Source of the DNA: Sulfuriferula sp.
GTDB lineage: Bacteria > Pseudomonadota > Gammaproteobacteria > Burkholderiales > Sulfuriferulaceae
Direction: 5' to 3'
DNA: 64,000 nucleotides
Assembly: GCA_031291235.1 (NCBI GenBank)
Contig: JARLJL010000006.1
Location: forward strand, 186,001-250,000
Part shown: in pieces, positions 28,701 through 36,954 of the stretch
Numbering within the stretch: position 1 is the first letter of the stretch
Layout: every line of letters starts with the position of its first letter
Program-made: the position numbers and the translations under genes
Notes under the pieces: generated by a model
The model's input: only the letters and a program-made list of their open reading frames with translations
What the model was told of the DNA's origin: nothing
The model's database searches: none

Positions 28701-29461
28701 TGGGACTCGCCAAACGCATTATTCCCTGTCTGGACGTCAATGCCGGCCGCGTGGTCAAAGGCGTCAATTTTGTCGGCTTGCGCGATGCCGGCGATCCGGT
28801 GGAAATCGCACGACGCTACGACCGCGAAGGCGCAGATGAACTGACCTTTCTCGACATTACCGCCAGCTCGGATCAACGCGACCTGATCCTGCCGATTATC
28901 GAGGCAGTCGCTTCCGAAGTGTTCATTCCGCTGACCGTCGGCGGCGGCGTACGCGAAGTCAACGATGTGCGTCGCCTGCTCAACGCCGGCGCGGACAAGG
29001 TCAGCATCAACACCACTGCCGTCAACAATCCGCAAATCGTCGCCGATGCAGCCTCACGTTTCGGTTCGCAATGCATCGTCGTCGCCATCGATGCCAAGGC
29101 CAACGAAGCTGGCCGCTGGGAGGTTTATACCCACGGCGGCCGCAACGCTACCGGTCTGGATGCGATAGAGTGGGCAATCAAAATGCAGAATCTGGGAGCC
29201 GGCGAGATATTGCTGACCAGCATGGACAAGGACGGCACCAAGAGCGGGTTCAACATCCCCCTCACCCGTGCCGTATCCGATGCCGTCAGCATCCCGGTCA
29301 TCGCCAGCGGCGGCGTAGGCACATTGCAGCATCTTGCCGACGGCGTCATCGAGGGGCATGCCGATGCGGTGCTGGCAGCAAGTATTTTCCACTTCGGCGA
29401 ATACACCATACACGAAGCCAAACTGCACATGCTGCAAAACGGCATAGAGGTACGCCTATGA
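28700..29461 (+). CDS. hisF: Imidazole glycerol phosphate synthase, cyclase subunit
   Basis: The 253-residue barrel has the HisF motifs [44 protein letters not shown] with catalytic Asp, and [13 protein letters not shown]. It makes imidazole-glycerol phosphate and AICAR from PRFAR and the ammonia delivered by HisH. It overlaps hisA at the start and hisI at the end (ATGA), so these genes are translationally linked. Confidence 0.96.
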   Translation: MGLAKRIIPCLDVNAGRVVKGVNFVGLRDAGDPVEIARRYDREGADELTFLDITASSDQRDLILPIIEAVASEVFIPLTVGGGVREVNDVRRLLNAGADKVSINTTAVNNPQIVADAASRFGSQCIVVAIDAKANEAGRWEVYTHGGRNATGLDAIEWAIKMQNLGAGEILLTSMDKDGTKSGFNIPLTRAVSDAVSIPVIASGGVGTLQHLADGVIEGHADAVLAASIFHFGEYTIHEAKLHMLQNGIEVRL

Positions 29462-29853
29462 GCGCACAGGACAACTGGCTGAACAAGGTCAACTGGTCCT
29501 CCGACGGACTGGTACCGGTGATTGCCCAGGATGCAAACAGCAACGAAGTGCTGATGGTGGCCTGGATGAATCGCGATGCGCTTAAACGCACCGTAGAGCT
29601 CGGCGAAGCCGTGTACTGGTCTCGCTCGCGCAAGAAATTCTGGCATAAGGGCGAAGAATCCGGGCATATTCAGAAAGTCCGCGAAATCCGTCTGGATTGC
29701 GACGAAGACGTCATACTGCTGAAAATCGAACAAATAGGCGGCATCAGCTGTCATACCGGACGGCACGACTGCTTTTTCCAGAAGCTGGAAAATCACGAAT
29801 GGGTTATTACCGAACCTGTATTAAAAGATCCGTCAGAAATTTATAAGCGATGA
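29458..29853 (+). CDS. hisI: Phosphoribosyl-AMP cyclohydrolase
   Basis: The 131-residue enzyme opens the adenine ring of PR-AMP. Seen are [30 protein letters not shown] and the metal-site [28 protein letters not shown], with the Asp and Cys ligands of Mg and Zn. The ATG at 29458 overlaps the hisF stop; a longer frame open upstream lies wholly within hisF. HisI and HisE are separate proteins here, not fused. Confidence 0.95.
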   Translation: MSAQDNWLNKVNWSSDGLVPVIAQDANSNEVLMVAWMNRDALKRTVELGEAVYWSRSRKKFWHKGEESGHIQKVREIRLDCDEDVILLKIEQIGGISCHTGRHDCFFQKLENHEWVITEPVLKDPSEIYKR

Positions 29854-30173
29854 ACGATATACTAGCTCGTGTAGCCGCAACGCTGGAAGCGCGCAAAACC
29901 AGTACGGCAGATTCATCCTATGTCGCCAGCCTGTACGCCAAAGGCCTCGATGCGATATTGAAAAAAGTGGCTGAGGAAGCTGCCGAAACCATCATGGCGG
30001 CCAAGGACGGCGATCCGCAGCATATCGTCTACGAAGTGGCCGACCTGTGGTTTCACACCATGATCCTGCTGGCGCAGCAAGGTCTGGGGCCGCAGGACGT
30101 ACTCAACGAACTGGCACGACGCGAAGGCGTATCAGGACATACCGAAAAAGCAGCGCGCAAGGACAACTTATGA
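29850..30173 (+). CDS. hisE: Phosphoribosyl-ATP pyrophosphatase
   Basis: A 107-residue all-helical MazG-like pyrophosphohydrolase acting on PR-ATP. The metal-binding helices include [33 protein letters not shown] and [18 protein letters not shown]. It overlaps hisI by four bases (ATGA) and the HIT gene by four bases, so it lies in an unbroken coupled series. Confidence 0.95.
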   Translation: MNDILARVAATLEARKTSTADSSYVASLYAKGLDAILKKVAEEAAETIMAAKDGDPQHIVYEVADLWFHTMILLAQQGLGPQDVLNELARREGVSGHTEKAARKDNL

Positions 30174-30508
30174 ACGACTGCATCTTTTGTAAAATCGTCT
30201 CCGGCACATTACCTAGCAGCAAGGTATATGAAGATGAAGAAATAATTGCATTTCACGACATCCACCCCATTGCACCGGTACATATACTGATTATTCCCAA
30301 AGTTCACGTAGTATCTTTGTCTGAATGCGAGAATAAACATCAGAACTTGCTGGGACGGATGTTATTATTAGCACCTGAACTTGCTCGCAATAACGGTCTG
30401 GAATCGGGCTTCCGTACCATGATCAATACCGGGCGCGGCGGTGGACAGGAAGTATTCCACCTGCACATTCACATTTTTGGCGGCGGTAATAAACTGGCGC
30501 ACACCTGA
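30170..30508 (+). CDS. HIT family nucleotide-binding hydrolase (HinT-like)
   Basis: The 112-residue histidine triad protein has the zinc-type start CIFCKIVSG and the catalytic triad [10 protein letters not shown] near the C terminus. HinT-like enzymes hydrolyse purine nucleoside phosphoramidates. The ATG at 30170 overlaps the hisE stop (ATGA). The his-HIT-tat gene order is frequent in betaproteobacteria. Confidence 0.94.
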   Translation: MNDCIFCKIVSGTLPSSKVYEDEEIIAFHDIHPIAPVHILIIPKVHVVSLSECENKHQNLLGRMLLLAPELARNNGLESGFRTMINTGRGGGQEVFHLHIHIFGGGNKLAHT

Positions 30509-30520
30509 CAAGGAGATATC

Positions 30521-30733
30521 ATGGGTAGCTTTAGTATTTGGCACTGGTTAATCGTACTGGCCATCGTTCTGGTAATATTCGGCACGAAGAAGCTGCGTAA
30601 CATTGGCGGCGACGTCGGCGGCGCGGTCAAGAGTTTCAAGGACGCGATGAAAGAAGGCGAACAGGGTAAAATCGACGGCCAATCCACCGGCCACACGATA
30701 GACGGCGAAGTCAAAGAAAAAACCAAAGCGTAA
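30521..30733 (+). CDS. tatA: Sec-independent protein translocase TatA
   Basis: The 70-residue protein has the single TatA membrane helix ([17 protein letters not shown]), the Phe-Gly hinge, the amphipathic helix [24 protein letters not shown] and a charged tail. TatA polymerises to form the pore that passes folded twin-arginine proteins. AAGGAG stands before the ATG. Confidence 0.95.
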   Translation: MGSFSIWHWLIVLAIVLVIFGTKKLRNIGGDVGGAVKSFKDAMKEGEQGKIDGQSTGHTIDGEVKEKTKA

Positions 30734-30741
30734 GGCGCTAC

Positions 30742-31173
30742 ATGTTTGATGTTGGCTTTTCCGAATTGTTGGTGATAGGCGTTGTTGCGCTTATCGTGAT
30801 CGGTCCCGAGCGCCTGCCCAAAGTCGCGCGTACCGCGGGCCTGCTGCTCGGGCGCATGCAGCGCTACGTGGCGACGATCAAATCCGACATCAGCCAGGAA
30901 ATACAGCTCGATGAACTGCGTAAAAGCGGCCAGATACTCAAGGACAGCATACAGGAAAGTGGGCAACGCATCTCTGACGAAATCAACAACACCCGTCAAG
31001 ATGTAGAAGCGGCAGTCAATCCTGCAGCAGCGGAATTGCCCGCCGCTGAAGATCGCCCTGCTATGACCGAGCCTGAACCCGAAAGCCTGCAAGGTGAACT
31101 GGCTCTGGAACCCGTACCGGCGCTGGCACCGCCCGTTGATGCCGAGCCCCATAAAAACAACCATACAGCATGA
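30742..31173 (+). CDS. tatB: Sec-independent protein translocase TatB
   Basis: A 143-residue TatB with MFDVGFSELLVIGVVALIVIGPERLPKVART, i.e. one membrane helix with the Glu8 and Gly-Pro hinge, followed by a long charged amphipathic region and a Pro/Ala/Glu-rich tail. With TatC it forms the signal peptide receptor. It starts eight bases after tatA and overlaps tatC by four bases. Confidence 0.94.
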   Translation: MFDVGFSELLVIGVVALIVIGPERLPKVARTAGLLLGRMQRYVATIKSDISQEIQLDELRKSGQILKDSIQESGQRISDEINNTRQDVEAAVNPAAAELPAAEDRPAMTEPEPESLQGELALEPVPALAPPVDAEPHKNNHTA

Positions 31174-31967
31174 GCACAACCGAGTCCCAAGACACTTTCA
31201 TATCCCATCTGGTCGAGTTGCGCGACCGTTTGCTGCGTTCCGTGATAGCCGTCATACTGGTTTTTCTGGGACTGTTCCATTGGGCCAACAATCTCTACAC
31301 CCTGCTCGCACGCCCGTTACTGCATGCCCTGCCCAAAGGCGGGCAGCTCATCGCTACCGAAGTCACCGCACCTTTTTTCGTACCGATCAAGGTCACCATG
31401 ATGGCGGCCTTCCTGATTGCGCTGCCTTATATTCTTTATCAACTCTGGGCCTTTATTGCCCCGGGGTTGTACTCGCATGAAAAACGGCTTGGCATCCCGC
31501 TGATTATTGCCAGCGTTATTCTGTTCTTCTGCGGCATGTCATTCGCCTACTTTCTCGTCTTCCCCATCGTCTTCGGCTTCATTACCGGCGTGGCGCCGGT
31601 AGGGGTTGCAGTGATGACCGACATCAGCAAATACCTGGACTTCGTGCTGACCATGTTCATGGCATTCGGCATTACCTTCGAAGTACCCGTCGTCGTCGTG
31701 CTGCTGGTCAAAATCGGTATCGTCAGCGTTGCCAAATTGCGCGAAATCCGCCCCTACGTCATCGTCAGCGCATTCGTCATCGGCGCCATCTTTACCCCGC
31801 CTGACGTTGTCTCGCAAACCATGCTCGCCGTCCCGTTATGGCTGCTCTACGAACTGGGGATTATCGTCTCCAGCCTGATCACCCGCCCCACCCCTGCCGT
31901 TGACGCCTACCAGCCGCTTTCCGATGAAGAAATGGAACGCGAACTGGATGGTGCCGATAAACACTAA
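31170..31967 (+). CDS. tatC: Sec-independent protein translocase TatC
   Basis: The 265-residue polytopic protein has six predicted membrane segments and the conserved motifs FISHLVELRDRLLRS at the N terminus, EVTAPFFVPIKV, and YQLWAFIAPGLYSHEK. TatC binds the twin-arginine signal. It ends the his-HIT-tat operon; no clear terminator was found before amt, though the next gene has its own sigma54 promoter. Confidence 0.95.
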   Translation: MSTTESQDTFISHLVELRDRLLRSVIAVILVFLGLFHWANNLYTLLARPLLHALPKGGQLIATEVTAPFFVPIKVTMMAAFLIALPYILYQLWAFIAPGLYSHEKRLGIPLIIASVILFFCGMSFAYFLVFPIVFGFITGVAPVGVAVMTDISKYLDFVLTMFMAFGITFEVPVVVVLLVKIGIVSVAKLREIRPYVIVSAFVIGAIFTPPDVVSQTMLAVPLWLLYELGIIVSSLITRPTPAVDAYQPLSDEEMERELDGADKH

Positions 31968-31993
31968 TCTTCCGCAATTTCCAATCTGTTCTC

Positions 31994-32008
31994 TGCACAT
32001 AATGTGCA
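31994..32008. promoter_or_regulatory. Distal NtrC-like dyad upstream of amt
   Basis: TGCACAT-A-ATGTGCA: 7-bp perfect arms around one base. The GCAC/GTGC half-sites match NtrC boxes but are spaced five instead of seven bases. Its centre is 31 bp (three helical turns) from the second dyad. Confidence 0.55.
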
Positions 32009-32023
32009 AGGAACAATGTCGCA

Positions 32024-32040
32024 CGCACAATATATGTGCA
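32024..32040. promoter_or_regulatory. NtrC-type enhancer site upstream of amt
   Basis: CGCACAATATATGTGCA has GCAC-N7-GTGC, the half-site spacing of the NtrC consensus. It is centred about 85 bases before the inferred sigma54 transcription start, a normal enhancer distance. Together with the promoter this predicts nitrogen-limitation control of amt. Confidence 0.72.
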
Positions 32041-32089
32041 TTTTTTATAACAATACAAAAAATAACACTGATTATAAAAGATAAAATAA

Positions 32090-32106
32090 TTGGCTTAAAT
32101 TTTGCT
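32090..32106 (+). promoter_or_regulatory. Sigma54 (-24/-12) promoter of amt
   Basis: TTGGCTTAAATTTTGCT: the GG (32092-32093) and GC (32104-32105) dinucleotides are exactly 12 bases apart, as required for sigma54. Transcription should start near 32117, leaving an 18-base leader with AGGAG at 32125-32129. Confidence 0.8.
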
Positions 32107-32134
32107 TTTATAGGCGACTCATTCAGGAGCCCAT

Positions 32135-33337
32135 ATGAACAATTTAAACACCAGCAACGATGCATTATTCATACTATTAGGCGCTATCATGGTACTGGCC
32201 ATGCACGCCGGATTTGCCTTTCTTGAAGTCGGCACGGTACGCCGCAAAAACCAGGTCAATGCCCTGGTCAAAATACTTGCAGATTTTTCCATATCGACCA
32301 TAGCCTATTTCTTCATCGGCTACGGCATTGCCTACGGCGTACACTTCATACATGGTGCTGACACGCTGGTTGTAAAAAACGGTTACGAACTGGTCAAATT
32401 CTTTTTCCTGCTGACTTTTGCCGCCGCCATACCCGCCATTATTTCCGGCGGTATAGCCGAACGCGCCAAATTCGGCCCGCAACTGGCTGCCACTTTTTTG
32501 TTGGTCGGTTTCGTCTATCCGTTTTTTGAAGGCATCGCCTGGAACAACCATTTCGGCATACAGGACTGGCTGAAATCGCAATTCGGTGCAAATTTCCATG
32601 ACTTTGCCGGTTCTGTCGTCGTGCACGCCATGGGCGGCTGGATAGCACTGGCAGCCGTATTGCTGCTCGGCGCTCGCCACGGCCGTTATCGCAAGAACGG
32701 GGAAGTAGCCGCCCACCCGCCTTCGAGCATTCCGTTTCTGGCGCTCGGTTCCTGGATATTGATCGTAGGCTGGTTCGGTTTTAACGTCATGTCGGCGCAA
32801 ACCCTGGACAAGATTAGCGGACTAGTCGCCGTTAATTCACTGATGGCCATGGTCGGCGGCACACTGGCCGCACTGCTGGTCGGACGCAACGACCCCGGCT
32901 TTACCCATAACGGCGCGCTGGCCGGGCTGGTTGCCGTCTGCGCGGGCTCCGACCTGATGCATCCGCTGGGCGCGCTGATTACCGGCGCCGTCGGCGGCGG
33001 ATTATTCGTCTGGATGTTCACCATCACCCAAAACAAATGGATGATAGACGACGTATTGGGCGTATGGCCGCTGCACGGGCTATGCGGCACCTGGGGCGGC
33101 CTTGCCGCAGGCATTTTCGGATTGCCTGCGCTGGGCGGACTGGGCGGCGTCGCATTCATGTCGCAGCTGCTCGGCACGCTCGGCGCCATCGCCATTGCGC
33201 TGATCGGCGGATTTACCGTTTACGGCATACTCAAAGCAACACTGGGCATACGCCTAGGCCAGGAAGAGGAATTCAACGGCGCCGACTTGTCCATACACAA
33301 GATATCCGCCACGGCCGAACACGAAACACACTGGTAA
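32135..33337 (+). CDS. amt: Ammonium transporter (Amt/Mep/Rh family)
   Basis: The 400-residue membrane protein has the Amt fold with about 11 helices. Signature pieces are FLEVGTVRRKNQVNALVKILADF, ISGGIAERAKF, FEGIAWN, the first pore His in VVVHAMGGW and the second in GVWPLHGLCGTWGG. It carries ammonium into the cell. There is no cleavable signal peptide and no glnK next to it, although most amt genes pair with one. Regulation by sigma54 and NtrC is predicted from the upstream sites. Confidence 0.95.
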   Translation: MNNLNTSNDALFILLGAIMVLAMHAGFAFLEVGTVRRKNQVNALVKILADFSISTIAYFFIGYGIAYGVHFIHGADTLVVKNGYELVKFFFLLTFAAAIPAIISGGIAERAKFGPQLAATFLLVGFVYPFFEGIAWNNHFGIQDWLKSQFGANFHDFAGSVVVHAMGGWIALAAVLLLGARHGRYRKNGEVAAHPPSSIPFLALGSWILIVGWFGFNVMSAQTLDKISGLVAVNSLMAMVGGTLAALLVGRNDPGFTHNGALAGLVAVCAGSDLMHPLGALITGAVGGGLFVWMFTITQNKWMIDDVLGVWPLHGLCGTWGGLAAGIFGLPALGGLGGVAFMSQLLGTLGAIAIALIGGFTVYGILKATLGIRLGQEEEFNGADLSIHKISATAEHETHW

Positions 33338-33379
33338 TTTAATCGCGATAAAACAACACGCCCGGCATCAACATGATGC

Positions 33380-33407
33380 ATCTGCCCGATATCAGCATCG
33401 GGCAGAT
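33380..33407. terminator. Hairpin between amt and the convergent gene
   Basis: ATCTGCCCGAT (33380-33390) and ATCGGGCAGAT (33397-33407) form an 11-bp perfect stem with a 6-base loop. There is no T tract on either side, so it may act as a transcript-end stabiliser or a weak bidirectional terminator. Confidence 0.6.
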
Positions 33408-33421
33408 ATGCGAATGTCGCG

Positions 33422-33748
33422 TTATTTATTTGTCGGATCAGGCTGCGTTGAAGACGACTTGTCTGTTTTATCGACAACGCGGCCGACTGCATTTTTTGTA
33501 GCCTTCACCCCATGATCGATGCCGCGCCCAGCAGCCTTTGCGCCGCGCTCTATACCTCTGCCTGCCGCTTTTACACCGTGCTCGACACCGGTAGCCGCGA
33601 CTTTAGCACCGTGTTCAACGGCATGCTCCACTTTACTCATCACGCCGGGTTGGCTTTGCTTGTCGGCCTCTTGCTGGTCGGCCTCGGCATGATTTACCAA
33701 AATAAACAACAAGGAAAACGTGACTACGAATTTGAATATCATATGCAT
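33422..33748 (-). CDS. Small exported protein made of 11-residue amphipathic repeats
   Basis: I do not recognise a named family. The product, about 108 residues, has a signal peptide (FKFVVTFSLLFILVNHAEA) followed by a Gln/Glu/Lys segment and four consecutive 11-residue units of the form [I/V]-E-H-G-x-K-A-A-x-x-G (VEHGVKAAGRG, IERGAKAAGRG, IDHGVKATKNA and one degenerate copy), then a polar tail. Eleven-residue Ala/Gly/Lys repeats recall LEA-type or apolipoprotein-like helices that lie on membranes or protect proteins. The start is uncertain: two adjacent ATGs (33748, 33742) lack a clear ribosome binding site. Confidence 0.65.
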   Translation of the reverse strand: MHMIFKFVVTFSLLFILVNHAEADQQEADKQSQPGVMSKVEHAVEHGAKVAATGVEHGVKAAGRGIERGAKAAGRGIDHGVKATKNAVGRVVDKTDKSSSTQPDPTNK

Positions 33749-33831
33749 ACGGGCCCATTGTAATATACCGAACATTCGATCAAACCAGCAGCGCCTTGGT
33801 TCCGGCATCCCGTCATATTGCAGCAAAAAAG

Positions 33832-34578
33832 TTACGCTGCTTGCGGCAACTTGCCTGAGACCTGAAAAACCTCGATGGCAAACGAATAAAAATTACGGCT
33901 GTATGCCGTGTGGAAACTGACACGGTCTGCGCTCAATTCGCACAACCAGGCTTCCTGGAACACCGGCGCCTTGACGCTCAACGCCGTCGGCGTAAACAGC
34001 GCGACATTAATACCGCCATCGGGATCGCGCGAGGAAACAAATTCAAAGGCCTCGATACCTGCCGCGCGCATATCGGCCCCTAACGCCTGAGTCGCAGCAT
34101 AATCGGTCGGGCTGCGTAACACATCGACATGCGCTGAAAACGGCGATGCCTGCAACTGCAAGCCCTTGTCCGTGCGGTATTCTGCACCGAACAAGGTATG
34201 TTGCGTATCGAGTTTGGCTGCCGGCGGCGTAACCATGCCATACCAGAATAGAAAGCGATAATAGGCAGCCTCCGCCAAAACGGTGCCAGTTTCCAGCGAC
34301 CCGTAAAACAGGCTGGGCGCACTGCGCGCACCGAAACGCGACCCGTGCTTCAGCGGCGGGTAACGAAACGGCGTAGACAACAGATAATGCAGTCTCTCAG
34401 TGCCGGAACGCAGCTGCGGCTTGGTCGATTCCAGCATCGCCTCCAGCACCTGCTGCCGCTCCAGCGAACTGACCAGCTGATTGGTTGCCACTTGCTCCTG
34501 ACTCTCCACCAAGCGCAACAACATACCCGACAGGGTGATCAATTCGGCATCCGCCAGGCAAGCCGACCACTCAACCAC
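33832..34578 (-). CDS. RES-domain toxin (NAD+ phosphorylase family)
   Basis: The 248-residue protein has a helical N-terminal part and the RES domain: RYPPLKHGSRFGARSAPSLFYGSLETGTVLAEAAYYR, with the conserved Arg, Tyr/Glu and Ser residues (R..G.RF, LFYGS, E.AYYR, SRDPDG). RES toxins degrade NAD+ and arrest growth when free of antitoxin. The GTG start at 34578 directly follows the antitoxin TAA with no gap, so translation is coupled. This is the second gene of an Xre-RES type II pair. Confidence 0.88.
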   Translation of the reverse strand: MVEWSACLADAELITLSGMLLRLVESQEQVATNQLVSSLERQQVLEAMLESTKPQLRSGTERLHYLLSTPFRYPPLKHGSRFGARSAPSLFYGSLETGTVLAEAAYYRFLFWYGMVTPPAAKLDTQHTLFGAEYRTDKGLQLQASPFSAHVDVLRSPTDYAATQALGADMRAAGIEAFEFVSSRDPDGGINVALFTPTALSVKAPVFQEAWLCELSADRVSFHTAYSRNFYSFAIEVFQVSGKLPQAA

Positions 34579-34938
34579 TTACAGCTTGCCTCGCATGGCA
34601 TCCAGATAATCCAGCACCGTGACCAATCCTTGCACATGCTTGATCTGCTCGGCCGGGATACCGCCTGTATGCAGATTTTCTGTCTGCATCCAGTGTCGCA
34701 TTTGCCGAGGATCGCCGCCAACCAGCACATAAAGCGCCCGATAACAGCGGATAAAGAGCAATGCCAGCTCCCCTGCCTTGCTATCCGGATCAATATCACC
34801 GCGGCTAATGGCAGTACGATTCTTGCCGATAATTGCGCCCAGATCAGCCTGACTCATGCCCAAATACTTGCCGGCATTGATCAAGGCTTCCGCCAGAACA
34901 TCGGATTTGTCGACAGCGGGCACCAGCGCCAGATTCAT
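34579..34938 (-). CDS. Xre/MbcA/ParS-type antitoxin of the RES toxin
   Basis: A 119-residue two-domain antitoxin: an N-terminal helix-turn-helix (LGMSQADLGAIIGKNRTAISR) and the C-terminal DUF2384-like toxin-binding domain (ALLFIRCYRALYVLVGGDPRQMRHWMQTENLHTGGIPAEQI). It neutralises the RES toxin and should bind the palindrome just upstream to repress the operon. The ATG at 34938 has AGGAG five bases away; an ATG at 34959 upstream lies before that site and is rejected. Confidence 0.9.
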   Translation of the reverse strand: MNLALVPAVDKSDVLAEALINAGKYLGMSQADLGAIIGKNRTAISRGDIDPDSKAGELALLFIRCYRALYVLVGGDPRQMRHWMQTENLHTGGIPAEQIKHVQGLVTVLDYLDAMRGKL

Positions 34939-34960
34939 GAGAACTCCTGCTTCATGCAAT

Positions 34961-34987
34961 ATTAATTGTCAATATAGCACAATTAAT
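34961..34987. promoter_or_regulatory. Operator palindrome of the RES/Xre operon
   Basis: ATTAATTGT (34961-34969), nine bases, ACAATTAAT (34979-34987): perfect 9-bp arms. On the minus strand the spacer reads GCTATATTG, containing a likely -10 box (TATATT), with a weak -35 (TGAACA) further upstream. Antitoxin binding here would cover the -10 box. Confidence 0.75.
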
Positions 34988-35165
34988 TTAAATTTGTTCA
35001 TTTTGCACATAATCCGCGCCTCACCACCCCTACCAAACGGATGGTTAACATAGCTTTACACAACTTTACAGCAAGCGTCCTTCATGGCTTTCACCGCTGG
35101 CCGTTAAAGACAGTACCGACCAATTTATCGGCCTAACCGATTACTATCCCGAAAAGGAGCACCCC

Positions 35166-35408
35166 ATGTCTATCAGCACAACATCCAGCATCGTTGCCAG
35201 CGCATCGACGGCCAGCACGACGAAAACCTACGACAAAATGGATACGAACAAAGACGGCACCGTTACCACGGCCGAGGAGCAGAGTTACAAACTCAAACAC
35301 CCTGCCGCAACGACCGCGGACAAGAGCCCGGCAACTGATAAAGGTGCAGCCGCGAACACGAATGCCGAGACGCAAAAACTCGGCAGCAATATCGACGTGA
35401 CGGCATAA
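35166..35408 (+). CDS. Small EF-hand calcium-binding protein
   Basis: The 80-residue protein contains one canonical EF-hand loop, D-T-N-K-D-G-T-V-T-T-A-E, within KTYDKMDTNKDGTVTTAEEQSYK. The rest is Ser/Thr/Ala-rich and low complexity, with no signal peptide. AAAAGGAG lies before the ATG. Single EF-hand peptides may dimerise to bind Ca; function unknown. It converges tail-to-tail with the PLP enzyme gene, two bases apart. The preceding 150 bases hold no recognised gene. Confidence 0.8.
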   Translation: MSISTTSSIVASASTASTTKTYDKMDTNKDGTVTTAEEQSYKLKHPAATTADKSPATDKGAAANTNAETQKLGSNIDVTA

Positions 35409-35409
35409 A

Positions 35410-36954
35410 TTACGCCAGATCGGCATTGACCAGCAATGCCGTCTTCTCCAGCGCAATCAATGCCTGCGCTATCACCGCCGACGGACCCGGCCCGCGCGGC
35501 GACAGTGCAGCAACCACGAGTCTCGCGCTCATACACAGGCGTAACGCGCTGACCGGCATCCCGTCGCGCACACCGCAACGCACAGGCTGCCCGAGCTGCA
35601 CGCGGCTCGCCAGCAAGCGCCTGCTCGCAGAATCGGCAGGCAGCCCGGCATCGCTGCTCAAGTCGCATTGCAGCAAGCGATAGATCTGTGACATGTCGCC
35701 ACTGCTTAACCATGTATATCCCGTTGCACCAGCAGGCCGGCGCAACATAAATGGAAAAATAGTCGGAAAACTGTCCCAGCTTGCGCCAGCACGCACAGGC
35801 ACGGCAACACGCTCAAACACGGGATCGCTGTCAAGCTTGCCTTGTATGGCATCAGCAAACACCTGCAGAAACGCGGCAATTTCCGTTTCTGGTATGGCAT
35901 GGAACGCGCGTAATTCAGTCAGCGCCGCTTCCCACCGCAGCAACAAGCCAAAATTGACGGCACCGGCATCCAGCCTGCTGCAATCCCAATTGCGCGACCA
36001 GTCGGCCGCCGCGGAATAGGCGCGCAGGCTTGCCGGCACCGGGTATCGCCGCAAACCTTGCGCCAGCCCCGACGGGATAAGCAAGGCGCCGGAAAAGGTG
36101 GGGCCAGTAATAAACTTCGAGCCGGTCACAGCCACCATGTAACCCTGTTGCAGATAAGCGCGCAAAGTAGACGGAGCGATGCGGAATTGGCAAGCATCGA
36201 CCAGCACATCGAGCTGCTCCGGAAATTGCCGCTGCAATGCAGCAACGCAGGCAGGTCCAGGTACGATCATGCCGGTTTTCGACACATCAACCAGCGTCAG
36301 CAGCACTCGCTGCCCCGCTGCCACGGCCGCATGCACTCGCGCAGTCACCCCGGCGTCCATCGCTGCGGCCGTGTACGGCGAACCGTCAGCCGCACGCATC
36401 GCGACCGTGACCACCGCAATCGCATCGCCCGCTATAACCACTCCCTCATCGACCGCCTGCGCCAAAGCCGTACGCGTGCTGAAATGCCGGCCTGCCAATG
36501 CGGCCGGGACGCCGCTGCCGGTCTCGACGGCATCGATCATGACAGCACATAGCGGCTGCCCCTGATTACGCACCAGCTGTGCCGCAATCAAATGGCTATC
36601 GGTACCCGAAGCCGCAAACACAACTTCCAGCCCGGGCAAATCACCGATCCCGCACAAGGCGACCAGCTCAGCGCGTACCCGGTCCAGTTCGCGTGCATAA
36701 GTTGTTACAGCGGGCTCAGTCGACGCGCGGTTTTGCAGCTTATCGCGCAGCTGTACGGCAGCTTCGAAACCCTGTTCGGAAATTACGGACGCAGTCGACG
36801 AACCGAAAGCCAGCAAATCGGCATCGGGGTAAGACCGGCAGCCGTATTTATTGCACCCGCTGTGCGCATCGGGTGCAATTCGCGCATCGCCGCCTGCAAC
36901 CAGCAATGCCGTTACCGACGGTATATTCAATTCAGCCTTGGCGATTGACGACAT
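35410..36954 (-). CDS. PLP-dependent enzyme, class V aminotransferase-like (third gene of uncharacterised operon)
   Basis: The 514-residue protein is a fold-type I PLP enzyme. SGTDSHLIAAQLV is the phosphate-binding stretch, VDACQFRI holds the Asp that pairs with the pyridine N, and GSKFITGPTFSGALLIP carries the Schiff-base Lys, resembling cysteine desulfurase/kynureninase relatives. The N terminus has an unusual Cys-containing motif (SGCNKYGCRSYPDADLLAFGSSTAS). It is long for the class, with about 100 extra C-terminal residues. Its ATG lies 23 bases inside the ATP-grasp gene, so translation is tightly coupled. The substrate is unknown. Confidence 0.82.
   Translation of the reverse strand: MSSIAKAELNIPSVTALLVAGGDARIAPDAHSGCNKYGCRSYPDADLLAFGSSTASVISEQGFEAAVQLRDKLQNRASTEPAVTTYARELDRVRAELVALCGIGDLPGLEVVFAASGTDSHLIAAQLVRNQGQPLCAVMIDAVETGSGVPAALAGRHFSTRTALAQAVDEGVVIAGDAIAVVTVAMRAADGSPYTAAAMDAGVTARVHAAVAAGQRVLLTLVDVSKTGMIVPGPACVAALQRQFPEQLDVLVDACQFRIAPSTLRAYLQQGYMVAVTGSKFITGPTFSGALLIPSGLAQGLRRYPVPASLRAYSAAADWSRNWDCSRLDAGAVNFGLLLRWEAALTELRAFHAIPETEIAAFLQVFADAIQGKLDSDPVFERVAVPVRAGASWDSFPTIFPFMLRRPAGATGYTWLSSGDMSQIYRLLQCDLSSDAGLPADSASRRLLASRVQLGQPVRCGVRDGMPVSALRLCMSARLVVAALSPRGPGPSAVIAQALIALEKTALLVNADLA

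Noticed and set aside
31994-32040. CRP/FNR sites upstream of amt
   Set aside because: The half-sites are GCAC/GTGC rather than TGTGA or TTGAT, and the neighbouring sigma54 promoter favours NtrC.
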